A stretch of 64,000 nt of DNA from Strigamia acuminata (lineage: Eukaryota > Arthropoda > Chilopoda > Geophilomorpha > Linotaeniidae): NCBI GenBank assembly GCA_949358305.1, contig OX442315.1, positions 17,014,427 to 17,078,426 on the forward strand, given 5' to 3'. Each line of letters opens with the position of its first letter. Position 1 is the stretch's first letter. The position numbers were made by a program, and so were the translations under genes. This document shows positions 10,961 to 21,251 of the stretch, in pieces. The notes beneath the pieces are model-generated. The model had not been told where the DNA came from, made no database searches, and worked only from the letters and a program-made list of their open reading frames with translations.

Positions 10961-13900
10961 CAAGTGAGCCCCCATTTAGCTTGCCCCTTAGTACGACCAT
11001 AAAATTGGCGGTGCTTCTTCCATGAACCCCGAGCATCCAGAAGTGAGTGATGCGTAAATAACAAAACGCTAGATCTTAAAAAAGAGGATAACGAGACCGA
11101 GACATAAGATAGAGAGAGCAAGAGAGAGAGGATGGTGGTGGACAACGCGTAAAAATCCCTGGAATCCCCAGTTAAAGTCCTCGTTTGGCGCAAGAATGAA
11201 TTCCATATCAGTGGGTCGTATACGAGGCGAATATTGGTGATAAAAGTTGAAATTGGTCGATGGCAAAAGCGAGACAGACAACGTATAACTTGTGTATTCA
11301 ACTTGTCACTCTAGACCCTCTTTCTCAAGGATAATCCTCTGCTAACGGTTTGTTTGTGTCGCAGTTGACAATGTTGGAGCAGAGACACGACTATGACACA
11401 AAATATTAACGTTACACACAAGAGTTTATTATTAAATTTACTAGTGGGAGAATGACTAACCCAGACCCAAGGCTGCAATTTAATCATGCACGAGTCATTT
11501 CCTTTGAGCTGAGGCATCAAATGACCAGACTAAAGGAAAGGAACGCGTGTAAACTTTAAGCCTGAATTTATTACTAAAACAATCAATCTTTTGATGCCAT
11601 CACGATTCATTTTACAATTTTTTTTATGTGTCACGGTCTAATTGCACTTAATTAACACTGATCGCTGGAACATCTCGAAGGTTTTATCGTTTTTAGAGAT
11701 TGATATTTTTTTTTTCCTCTTAAAAGATAAATACTATAAAAGAGGGACAGACAAAGATTTTTATCGATACCTATATTGATTTTATTTTTTTTATTTCAAC
11801 GAGTTCAACAGAGTGCTGTCTAGATATACTTTGTTATTATATCTTTTTTCTTCGTATTTTTGCTTGATTACATTCTAAAAAAAAAATGACATGTTTTCTT
11901 CTGCTTCATCTGTTGTCTTTCACGCATTGCGTAACAAAGAATTTTTTATTTCCCACAATTTTTTTTTTAACGGCAGAAGATGTGAAATGTGGAAAAAATA
12001 AACACATTTAGTAGATGCGGTTCCGTCTATATCAGTTGGCATCTTCTGACAACAGGTTTGAGAGATAAAATGTGGGATTTCGGTGTTGCGCACCTTTTGA
12101 TTTATAGTTTGGTCATAAAAACAGTGAGTGTAAAAAAAACACACACAATCTCAGATTTACAGATGCTTATATATTTCCAACATCTTGAAATATGGCACCT
12201 TAAGTCAAAGATAATTAAAGACTAAGCTAAAGAAAATAAAGAAAAGCAATAATAATTTCAAATTACATACAGAAAAACCCGTAATATTGAATACCAATTA
12301 TAAATTACAACAGATCTCCACTGCCACTGGCATCGAAAACGAAAACCGTACAATTCTCTCATCTCATCTGCCTGTTTGCTTTCTTTATCCGCCAGGGGTT
12401 GTTCCATTATTAAAAAGAATTGAAAGCTGCATTCAAAAATCAATTTTATAGTTTAAAAAAACGCCCGTTACATTTATTACTTACATATACAGACTTGAAT
12501 TTATGTTGTGCACATAAACGAAGTAAGTGGCAATTGGGGACATATATAAGTTGAACTGAGATTTTAAGTTTGCACCTTGCAATTTGCACTGAATGCTCTT
12601 TTCGGTTGATCCTCTCGTTAATCCAGTATTTAAAGCTTAAAATATGTAATTAAAGGCCACAATTAAATCACCAAATCTGTTGCGCAAATAGATTCAAATT
12701 GACATTTCACAATGCGCTTGTCATGCAAAATCAAACGCCTACACGCCGTTATCATTGATAGGCTCAGTATTGCTATTCACTTTACTAGCAACATTTATGG
12801 ACATGACAATAATTGTAAACGATCGGAGTGCTGAGTTTAGTCGTAAAAATCGCTTCAGTTGTGCACTTTATGACTTTGAGCATACACTGAAGATTTGAGA
12901 TTTCATTAAATTTTCAGACCTGCGGAAAGATGGGGGAATTGAATTAAACCCTGTAACGTAAAAATACGACGTTGAAGATGATGTTTGACAAGAGGCAAAA
13001 ATAGGAAAAAGCTGAGGCCATTAATTAAGAGATTTGTTGGGAGATTGGAAAGCTAAAAAAGTGAGAAGAAACGATTTCTTGAACGAGATGCCCAACTTGC
13101 TACTTGTCAACGGATCTGTCAGCAGATGTGAAAGCACATGGGGTTGCAGGCACTTTTCCTTTTTCTTCCGAGTTTTTTCCTACAGAGAGCGAATATTTTT
13201 CACACTCTCCGCTTGTCAGTTTTACGATCAACCAGACGATTCGTGGGAACGTTGAGCCATGAAGCGCTCGTGCCGAGTTTTTATTATTTGAGAGAAGTAT
13301 TTTCTTGTGAAAAGAGCTTACCGGCCAATGTGATGGTCTTTGAAGTGGTCCAATACGTCAACAGTGGACCCAAAAGGGAAAAGAGAGAGAGACAGAATAA
13401 GAAAGAAGGAAATTTTACAAAGAAGCGTCCGTGACCTGTAACATAACTGCGAATTATCGATCTATTTGTCGATTTACAAATTAATCCCATTTGAAATGAC
13501 CCAAGAACAACACAAACAAACCTCCCTTTCATCACTTTCTGTTTTCCTCGTCATTTAATCAGGGGAAAAGAGTATATGGATTACGTGCCGCGTGCCAGCC
13601 TCATTCCCTTCGGTCGAAAACATTGCAGTTGCTAAAAATTTTTCCTTGCTGCATTTACGAGTATTGAGGTGCTTAAATAAATCATGACCGTCGCTTTCCG
13701 ACTCGAAATCAGCTGCAGAGCCCAGGAAACAGCAGCAATCCGCTGATATGCCCTTATATATTTCCTTGTATCAGGTCGATGATCTTTCTAAACTTGATTT
13801 TCCTTCAGTCAACTGATAATAAAAATAAAAAAATAAAAAAATAAAAAAACAGACTCATTAGGCAGACTTCATTTGTTCAAATTACAGTGCACTGGCTTTT

Positions 13901-16358
13901 ACGCTTATTAGGATGAACGATTGGCTTGTGCCACTGGCATTTATACACTCTCGGTTGACCCCACCATAAAAGGATCGTAGGAACTTGCTGACGCCATAGG
14001 CCGTTAAAGGGGGGTCGGTGAGGGGGGAATTCAATAGACGGAACCCGACTGTTGTTAAGGTGGCTTAATCCAATGAAATCTTGATTAAACGATCTTGCAC
14101 AATTAACTCCCGGTCAAGGTAAACCGCAACAAACTCGACACTGTACGACAGTTACATAATAATTGTAATCAGTGAGTATTGACACAAGCTTTAACTCGTG
14201 AAAATTAATCATTCTCCAGGGATAATTGCGAAGCCTGAGTTAATTTAATGTATGGATCACGTGGTAAATGCAAACACGGTTTTGCTGTTTGTTTATTTTT
14301 TATTTTTTTGAGAAAAAGAGTGAAAAATCTTCTTTTTTTTTAGTTCTTTTGAAGGAACGTTGAAGTGCACGTTGCGCGCTGCACAGCACACTTAAAAAAC
14401 GTGAACTTTTGCACCTGAAAACTTTGCATTTTGCAAAATTCTTTCTTTTGTTTACACTGTAAAGTCTTTTGCAAGTCACCTTAGGTTTTTGAAACTCGAG
14501 GTTAAACAAGTACCTATTTCATTTTCCAACATGCCACAAAACATGTATCCATACCACAGGGAGTTATTTTTATTTTTATTATATCCTAACTAAATTGTGT
14601 ACTGTAAACTTTAAATATTTCGTGCTGATCCCTCAGATTTATCACAAAAATTAAAGTACCATTATTTGGTGTTAGTTCTGAGTTCTCTAATAAATAAAAT
14701 AATTTATAATTATAATTGACATTCCAATTTTATTTTGTGCAGATCTTTTGATCCAATACAAAGTACATCAAATTTTGATTCCTAACATTTAATATTGAGG
14801 AAGAACAAAAGCCACAACTTCATATTAAGTTGGCACAGTTGAATGCTCCAATGCAGACTTATTCACTTATAAAGTTGAAGTCGGCATAGAGATTTGGTCC
14901 TCGAAGTCGATTAATTGTAAGAATTCCAAAACCACATCTTTTTCTATTATCTTCTACTCCAGCACACACCAAATCATCTTCAGTTTTTGTTAGTTAGTAG
15001 TGCTAACGTAGACAAATCGCAACAAATCATCTGTGGTTATTGCCATCCAAGCGAACCCACCCCTAATAATAAAGGATGGAGTTTATTGCACTGCACTGGA
15101 GGTCTCTGATCTAATTCAAGACTGTCAAGAGAATACAGTAGCTATCAACCATATCTTCTGTTTTAGGTGTCGTCCTTGTCGTCTACTACATTTTCTCGAT
15201 CCAGAGAGATTATAGTATCACTTCAGACTAATATTGTTTCTTGTTTAACCTGGATAGATTAGAGTTTGTCTGGCCTCTAAGCCCTCTAGCTCTGAGTTGA
15301 TGAAAAATATATTAGACACTACACAGCCCAAAACATATTCATTTATTCATTAAATTTTATGAAAATTTACCACAGTGACTCCAGTATGTATCAGCAGCTA
15401 ATTTTATTTTTACGTAAATAATTAGCCGTAATCTCCTAACAATTTCGGATGTGTCAAAAGCGCAAATACGCAGGTCATTTAAACAGGAAAAACATAACTT
15501 TATTGGCTTTTTCTTACATCCCTGACAGTTAATCAAAACAATACAATGTGGTATCGAGAAAGTGTAACTCACAATCAATCATGTTTTTAAAGTAGAAATT
15601 CTACTCCCACATTCTGTTGTAAAACACTTCAGCACCTGGTACTGTTGTAAACTGTAAATGACTCGATACAACTGTGTTCTTTCTGACCGAAAATATGTTC
15701 AAATCTATTCAAGTCAGAGTAAATTGTTAAAGCGAGTTTTCCAACTTCCTTATACACATTATACACAGTATAATCTTTGTTTATAATTTGTCAAATATAA
15801 CTGCAGATTATGTAACCAAGTCACATGACTGTCAGTATCATAGTCCGATCAATCGTGTAAGGTGTGCCCAAAAAGCCGATGAAATAATGAAAAAATTTAA
15901 TAAAATTAACTTAAAATATTTTGATTTAATTTTTATTTTAGGATTACTAAATATAACAGTCAAGTAATGTCTGATTAAATTTTCAGATTGATCCAATAAT
16001 ATTTATTTAAAATATCAACAATAAATGCCGTATCGTAGATCTTTGTTGCGTTTGATGGGTCAAGTATTTCTCAGTAATCGGTAAAACTAACAACCTCAAG
16101 ATTTGCTCCACTTAACTTGATCGAAATTGCATTTAGACTGTTTGGGGATGAACAGTTCCCCCGAGTTTCCCACTCTTCTTCCCCATCCTCCTGCTGAAGG
16201 CTACCTACACTAAAGATTTCCTATTTTCATCGAAATCAACAATTAATTGTCATTCGAGCAGCCATTTGTCTCACAATCTTTACAGGCACTCTGAATAGTC
16301 TTAGCTGAATCACACATCAGTTGAGTTCGATAGTCCGGCATATTTCACTCTGCTTGGA
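10961..16358. other. region without a supported gene
   Basis: The longest frames (a 121-codon minus frame at 10936-11301 and a 98-codon plus frame at 13138-13434) have no domain and lie on low-complexity or purine-rich sequence. A plus-strand frame at 15033-15215 looks mildly protein-like over its first 45 codons, but it starts at GTG and has no splice or promoter support. I see no RNA gene. Confidence 0.5.
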
Positions 16359-16474
16359 TTCTTTGCTCTACCACTTTTCGAAGCAGAAAATGACACCATT
16401 TTGATGAAAAGTCGAGCTATACTTTTCATATAAATGATGCCATTTCCTGCTTTGAAAAGCGGTAAAGCAAAGAA
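16359..16474 (-). ncRNA. candidate pre-miRNA-like or foldback hairpin
   Basis: Two 53-nt arms (16359-16411 and 16422-16474) surround a 10-nt loop (16412-16421). The arms differ at eight positions. On the minus-strand transcript five of these become G-U pairs, leaving one A-C mismatch and one 2-nt internal loop, so 50 of 53 positions would pair. On the plus strand most of the same positions would be A-C mismatches, so the minus strand is favoured. Size and shape fit an arthropod miRNA precursor. A young foldback MITE or a siRNA-producing hairpin are alternatives. I do not recognise a known mature miRNA sequence. Confidence 0.5.
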
Positions 16475-17523
16475 AGCCGTATAATAAAATAATATTGAAC
16501 TCATCTATTATTCAGGCGATTTTTGTCACTAGTTAAAGCTGAAACAGAATGTCCGACGATTAAAAGTTGTTATCAAAAAGGAAGCAGTCTGCTAACACAT
16601 ATTTGTTGATATTTTTCTATGAAAATATCAATTAAAAGTTGCTTGCAAAACAAGACCAAATTAAATCAAATATAAATTCACATTTCTCTTTCTTGTATTG
16701 ATTTTAAATGTGTACTAAGTTGTGCACTTTTCTTAGAGGGTATCGGGGGATTATGGGTTATCATGTGACCAATGCGGGTACTTTTGACCAAAGCGGATGT
16801 GAAACCAAAGCAAACGAGCCCGCTTATGCTTTACTGCAATGCACTTATCCAGCGTGCTTGTTTACATGCAACTAGTGTGTACATAAACATGCACTATCCT
16901 CGGTTCAGAATTTTTAATGTTGATCTAAAATAAACATTGCAGTAGTCAGTCACAGAAAAGATAAGCGTTGGGAGAGAGTCAACTTTAATGAATGTTATAG
17001 CTACATTATTTTAATTTTCAGTGACGGGATTTCATTCAAATAAGCTTGAGAATTTGAATCTGATTACGTACGTACTAGCAAGATTCAAGTCATGCAACGC
17101 ACGGAAACGGAAGGAAATCACTTGGATTTTATTCTTTCCCGGGTTAAAATAATAAAACAAGAAAATGAAATAAAGCATCACCACCTAAACACAAAAACAA
17201 ATCTTCGCATCGCCTCGATGTTGCGAAAATCTATTTTCTTCTAAAAGAAAAAAAATAAACTGATTTTTTTTACTGTATATATTAATATAGTAACTCAGTG
17301 CACTTGATCTAACAAATCCAATAGAAGAAAAAAAAGTTCAGTGACTCCATCATTTAAAAAAAAACAGTTAACCCAAGACAGACTGCATCTTCACATTTTT
17401 TTTTCTTAAAATGGATTTGCCGACTATACGGCAAAGCTAAAAGACTAAACCAACAAAAAACGTATGTAATATTTCAAATAAAAAAAATATATATATTGCC
17501 AATAGCCTCTAACCCAAAATAAA
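16475..17523. other. AT-rich non-coding region
   Basis: No gene, repeat family or RNA gene recognised. A-rich tracts are common between 17230 and 17500. Confidence 0.6.
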
Positions 17524-17685
17524 TTATTTATAAATGTTATCAGAACCAAAATTGGGATTTTGTAAAAGAACATCTTCGTGAATGCCCGTCAATAGAAATC
17601 TAAGATGTGCATTTGATAGACGCGAATTTAGAGAAAGAAGCACAAACAACACGAAAGCAAGAACTAAATATTTTATTGTACACAT
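17524..17685 (-). CDS. small secreted peptide or first exon, uncharacterised
   Basis: A 53-codon ORF starts at ATG 17685, preceded by AAA. Residues 1-26 form a classic signal peptide: a short polar start with one lysine, a long leucine/valine/phenylalanine core and a small-residue end (SNA). The predicted mature part is about 27 residues with no cysteine and no dibasic site, and it ends at a TAA. It lies on the same strand as the probable exon 0.9 kb upstream, but no splice link between them could be shown. It could also be a chance ORF, since hydrophobic runs are easily produced by T-rich DNA. No family is recognised. Confidence 0.35.
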   Translation of the reverse strand: MCTIKYLVLAFVLFVLLSLNSRLSNAHLRFLLTGIHEDVLLQNPNFGSDNIYK

Positions 17686-18598
17686 TTTAAAAGGAAACAA
17701 TGGCAAACGAGTGGCTCAAAATACACCATTGCGTTATTATTACACACGTTAACACCACAATCATCACTTGACAGCTTAGTCATCCTATTAATATAACATA
17801 TGATTCATACTTAAGCTTCTCATATACTGTAGCTAAAGCAAAATAACACTAGTCCTTGATGTGTTACATGTTCTTTAGATTATTTTCCAATCTACCTTGT
17901 TCAATTCTCTTTTAGCTTCAAAATTAAACTTTAGTTTTTCGTTTATGCACTTACAGTATCTTTATTCGTTTCAACTTAAGAAGAAGAAAAAAAATACCAA
18001 TGGGAAACAAGTTGGTGGAAAATGTGTTGTGCACTCAATACCCTACCCGTCTTTTATTGTTCAACCATTAAGGCAAACGCCATTGGTTCGATTGGATTGG
18101 TTTGTTGTTATAGCGACCGATGCAGAAGGCACTGACCTAAATGGTAAACCCAAAACTAGCCCTGTCGAAACAACATAGCTCAATAAATCTTCATTGAGTA
18201 TTTTACCTAAAACTACTACAGTAAGTCTGTTCAACCAGGGCTGGTTGAATAATGAGAAAGGTCTCAATCACGGCACTGACAGTAAATAAACGCCTCAAAA
18301 CGTTTCCGAGCGTACCAAGAAACGTATATAAACACATTATTTTCCTACAATCGTCTAGAAAAACCTTACAACTAAACTAAGAAGAAAATTAGCGATGGAA
18401 ATGCAATGTGCTCTGCAGCTGGTGTTTATGTCTTGAAACCTACCGCTATTTTTGATGCCACATGCCCTAACATTGTGAGACTTGCAGTTTTTAGCGTCTT
18501 TCGATTTTTCATTCAGTTTCCATTTTATTAAAAAATAAAAAAAAGAAGTGACGAAAGGTTGAAAGAAAAAAAAAAGAAGAAGAAAAAAATGTTCTTAC
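17686..18598. other. inter-exon or intergenic region
   Basis: A 68-codon minus frame (18061-18267) contains a fair acceptor (TGTTTCGACAG) and an AATAAA just after its stop. Its frame does not fit the phase of the upstream exon beyond eight codons, so no gene is called. Between 18480 and 18590 the DNA is A/G-rich. Confidence 0.4.
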
Positions 18599-18853
18599 GT
18601 TACATTCTGATTGGTTTTCTGATCGTAAATCAAAGGCTGTTGAAGATATAGAGGCATCTCATCCCTGTGCCGATAGAAAGATGATGGACCAAGATATGGG
18701 TCAGTGTTCCAGGCCTGTGTGGTGAGCGTGGTGACATTTACGTTACAGCGGTCGAAAGCCAGAATGCATTTGGATGGTCCATTTAAGGCATTATATGAGT
18801 GCAACGCAAGATGCACACACGACAATGTGTATAATAAAAACACGAAGATGATA
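18599..18853 (-). CDS. probable internal coding exon of an unidentified secreted protein
   Basis: 255-nt segment with a good acceptor upstream (pyrimidine-rich, ending TTCTTTTAG) and a good donor downstream (AC|GTAAGA). It is open throughout in one frame. The exon needs 2 nt from the previous exon and leaves 2 nt, so it is symmetric. The first 20 or so residues are hydrophobic (IIFVFLLYTLSCV), like a signal peptide whose start codon lies in an earlier exon. The rest is balanced and protein-like, with three cysteines besides the one in the signal region and a possible N-glycosylation site (NVT). Nothing is recognised from the sequence. The gypsy retrotransposon sits only 152 bp upstream of its acceptor. 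Alternative: a 3'-terminal ORF ending at the in-frame TAA that overlaps the donor. Confidence 0.5.
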
Positions 18854-19001
18854 CTAAAAGAATAACAAGTAAATAAAAAAACATGGAAGAGTTTTAAAGT
18901 TTAAAGCGTCAACAAAGACAGCGTAATACCTCAAAAATAATACTTTTTTTAATTCGGGTAGGTGGGTGAAGGTAATTGTCCGAAATAATTTGAGTCACAT
19001 A

Positions 19002-19005
19002 AAAT
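19002..19005. repeat. target-site duplication AAAT, left copy
   Basis: AAAT directly precedes the TGTGACG end of the left LTR and recurs directly after the right LTR at 32998-33001. A 4-bp duplication fits Ty3/gypsy integration and shows that both ends of the element are intact. Confidence 0.92.
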
Positions 19006-19110
19006 TGTGACGATTACCTTCTGGAGATAGCAATTGCTAAACTAAAGTGTGAACTATCTGTGTGAAAATGTAAAATATGCAAACCTGATGTTTTCTCAAA
19101 ACATATAACA

Positions 19111-19137
19111 TTTATTCCGGTTTGAACCTTATATAAA
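19111..19137 (-). promoter_or_regulatory. TATA box and polyadenylation signal of the gypsy 3' LTR
   Basis: On the minus strand TATATAAG (at 19131-19137) is followed by AATAAA (19116-19111). In retrotransposon LTRs this pairing places the transcription start and the R region just downstream, near 19105. The same pair occurs at 31513-31539 in the 5' LTR, where the TATA would drive genomic RNA synthesis. Confidence 0.55.
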
Positions 19138-19740
19138 TACTATGCCTACAAGTGGCTAAAATGACGAGAAGTTAAACTATACAGTTGTTTGGCAAAAGCC
19201 CTGAAATAATATCATTTGAAGGCTTCAGTCATGCAATAAGAATTTGTAACGGTCTTATTGCTGTGACGTAAAAGATGTCATCTATGAATGGCTTTGGCTT
19301 CTAAATGGTCCGGGGTTTGGTTCTAAAAGGCGTGTAAATGGTTAGGCTGGGTGGGTTATATCCGAGAGGTGCGGTTGACTTTTCTGTATCGTCACACACA
19401 TCGCATCGCAGATAATTGTTGTAATCAATAATTACCGCGAGATGTAACAATGTGAGAATAAATATTCATATTAATTCTATGGAATTGATCATGATATTTT
19501 ATAGTCACAAACTTAACTAAAACTATGAAAATAAGTAAAATATATTAAAATAGCGCCGAGCTATTTTTGCCCCGAGTGCAATCAACATCTAAGTTAGACT
19601 TAAATGTTCCGTCAAACCAATAACGAATTGAATCGAAATATCTCGCAGGAAAGGTTATCCATCGCCGGGAAATTACTCCACTCGGTCCTGGCTGGCGGGA
19701 GAGTAACCGGGAAATTACTCCGCGTCGATCACCCTGATAA

Positions 19741-20040
19741 TGCGTCTGTGAAATATAAATACTCCACTCTAGATTCTACATTACCAATGCGTCTGTGAAT
19801 TTTACTCCACTCTAGATTCTGCACTCTACAACGGAATGTTGGCATGAAGCTGGAGGGAGTGCGTCTGTGGGTTGTACCCCACTCTAGATACTACACTTAA
19901 ATGTGTCTGTGAATCTCTCCACTCTAGTTACTACATTTCTACAACGGAATGTTGGCATGAAGAGGCGGGAAGTGTGTCTGTGAGTCTTCTACCCACTCTA
20001 GATACTTACACTAAATACAAAGTATTTCTACAACGGATTG
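19741..20040. repeat. array of five repeated modules in the gypsy U3 (3' LTR copy)
   Basis: Five imperfect modules each contain YGTCTGTG followed by CCACTCTAG about 10-20 nt later, beginning near 19741, 19788, 19860, 19902 and 19973. Modules 2, 4 and 5 are followed by ACAACGGAWTG-type sequence, so the array looks partly built by duplicating pairs. It lies in U3, about 0.6-0.9 kb upstream of the predicted start. The copy at 32143-32442 is the same. Confidence 0.8.
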
Positions 20041-20595
20041 TCGGAACGCAGAGAAGTATAATATGTGCTCAAGTAATATCAGTATCAAACAAAAACAGAA
20101 CAAGAGCGAGCTATATCCGTTTTGCAGGGGGATATATACTCGGTGAGGAGAATAGCTGTTCAGTGATCCAATGGGATCACTGGGCAGTCAAATCCATCCA
20201 ATCCCAGATCATAGGAAGTGGATACTCAGGACATAGTCTTCTACTAGGTCCACTACAGGAACTGGATACGCAGGACACATTTTGGATTAAGTCCCTTTGA
20301 CTATAATCCAAAAGGAGTCCAACTCACAGTGGGTGATGGGGGGTGACTTCACCAGGTGTAGAGTTTGCACATAATTCAATAGAATTATGTGACAAATAAA
20401 TCAACTAATATTTAAACATCCAAAAGTATTTAAAAGTGTCTAAAGTCGCAGTGGAATAAAATATAAATAGTAATTTATATTTTATTCACTCAAAAATTGT
20501 CGAAATTTGAAATTACCGCTAAAACGTACCAGCGCCATCTATCGGTGAAATGTTCGTCCTATATTAACAAAGTGTTTGACAGTGTAACCGTCACA

Positions 20596-20609
20596 AGTCC
20601 CCCTTAAAT
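20596..20609 (-). other. gypsy polypurine tract
   Basis: Immediately upstream of the 3' LTR in element orientation the sequence reads TTTAAGGGGGACT. This G/A-rich tract is where plus-strand DNA priming is expected. Confidence 0.8.
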
Positions 20610-21251
20610 ATATGTTAATACCTGTATTAACATACTATTTATTCCGAATATCTTGAGGATCAAGACCACACTGTCATCTAGGGGACTCGAGCTGTAATCC
20701 TTGGTAAGCAAAAACCTTTATTTTATATCTTAATAGTATAAATAAAGAGTATTTCTTAATCAAATGCTTCAAAAAATATTTATTAAGGTTATAAAACTTT
20801 CAATTATTAATAATAACTCCAATCTCGCTTTACAGGTGGACTTACAACTGTATCAAGAAAAACGATAACTTAAACTAACATCAAAACTCTTGTATCAAAC
20901 AAATGATTAATAAAATTTAACAATTATTTTCACAAAACTTAACTTCTCACTGGAAATGTAATGATTTGCAAAATAACACTTTACACGTTAAAATTCAAGT
21001 ATTAAAATTAGTATTTTTATAAACAAACTCACATTGACTCGTAATCAAATTTTAGCAAAATTGTTAATTTAAATATTAAAGATCTTTGAATTATTCACAA
21101 AAAACGGCATAAAATACACCTGAACCTGACTAAATCTTTGTTTCAACTCGGGTCAAGAAATGGAGATGGAGAAAATGGACTCGTTACTTCTGGTCTTGCC
21201 TAAAAGGAAAGATATCGGGAAAGTAACGGATCCCGACATCGTTGACGCTTT
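20610..21251 (-). other. gypsy 3' untranslated segment
   Basis: AT-rich internal sequence between ORF3 and the polypurine tract. No ORF or clear signal seen. Confidence 0.7.

Larger units (their letters stand above)
19006..20595 (-). repeat. gypsy 3' LTR (1,590 bp)
   Basis: Ends are TGTGACG...CGTCACA, a 7-bp inverted terminal repeat. It matches 31408-32997 at a constant offset of 12,402. A TATA-like sequence (19131-19137, minus) and an AATAAA (19111-19116, minus) lie about 100-130 bp from its downstream end, so U3 is about 1.48 kb and U5 about 0.1 kb. Open frames inside it are not genes. Confidence 0.97.

Noticed and set aside
19604-20300. 64- and 142-codon plus-strand ORFs inside the left LTR, with the same pair at 32006-32702
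   Set aside because: They are antisense to the element, repeated only because the LTRs are identical, and run through the module array; no domain.
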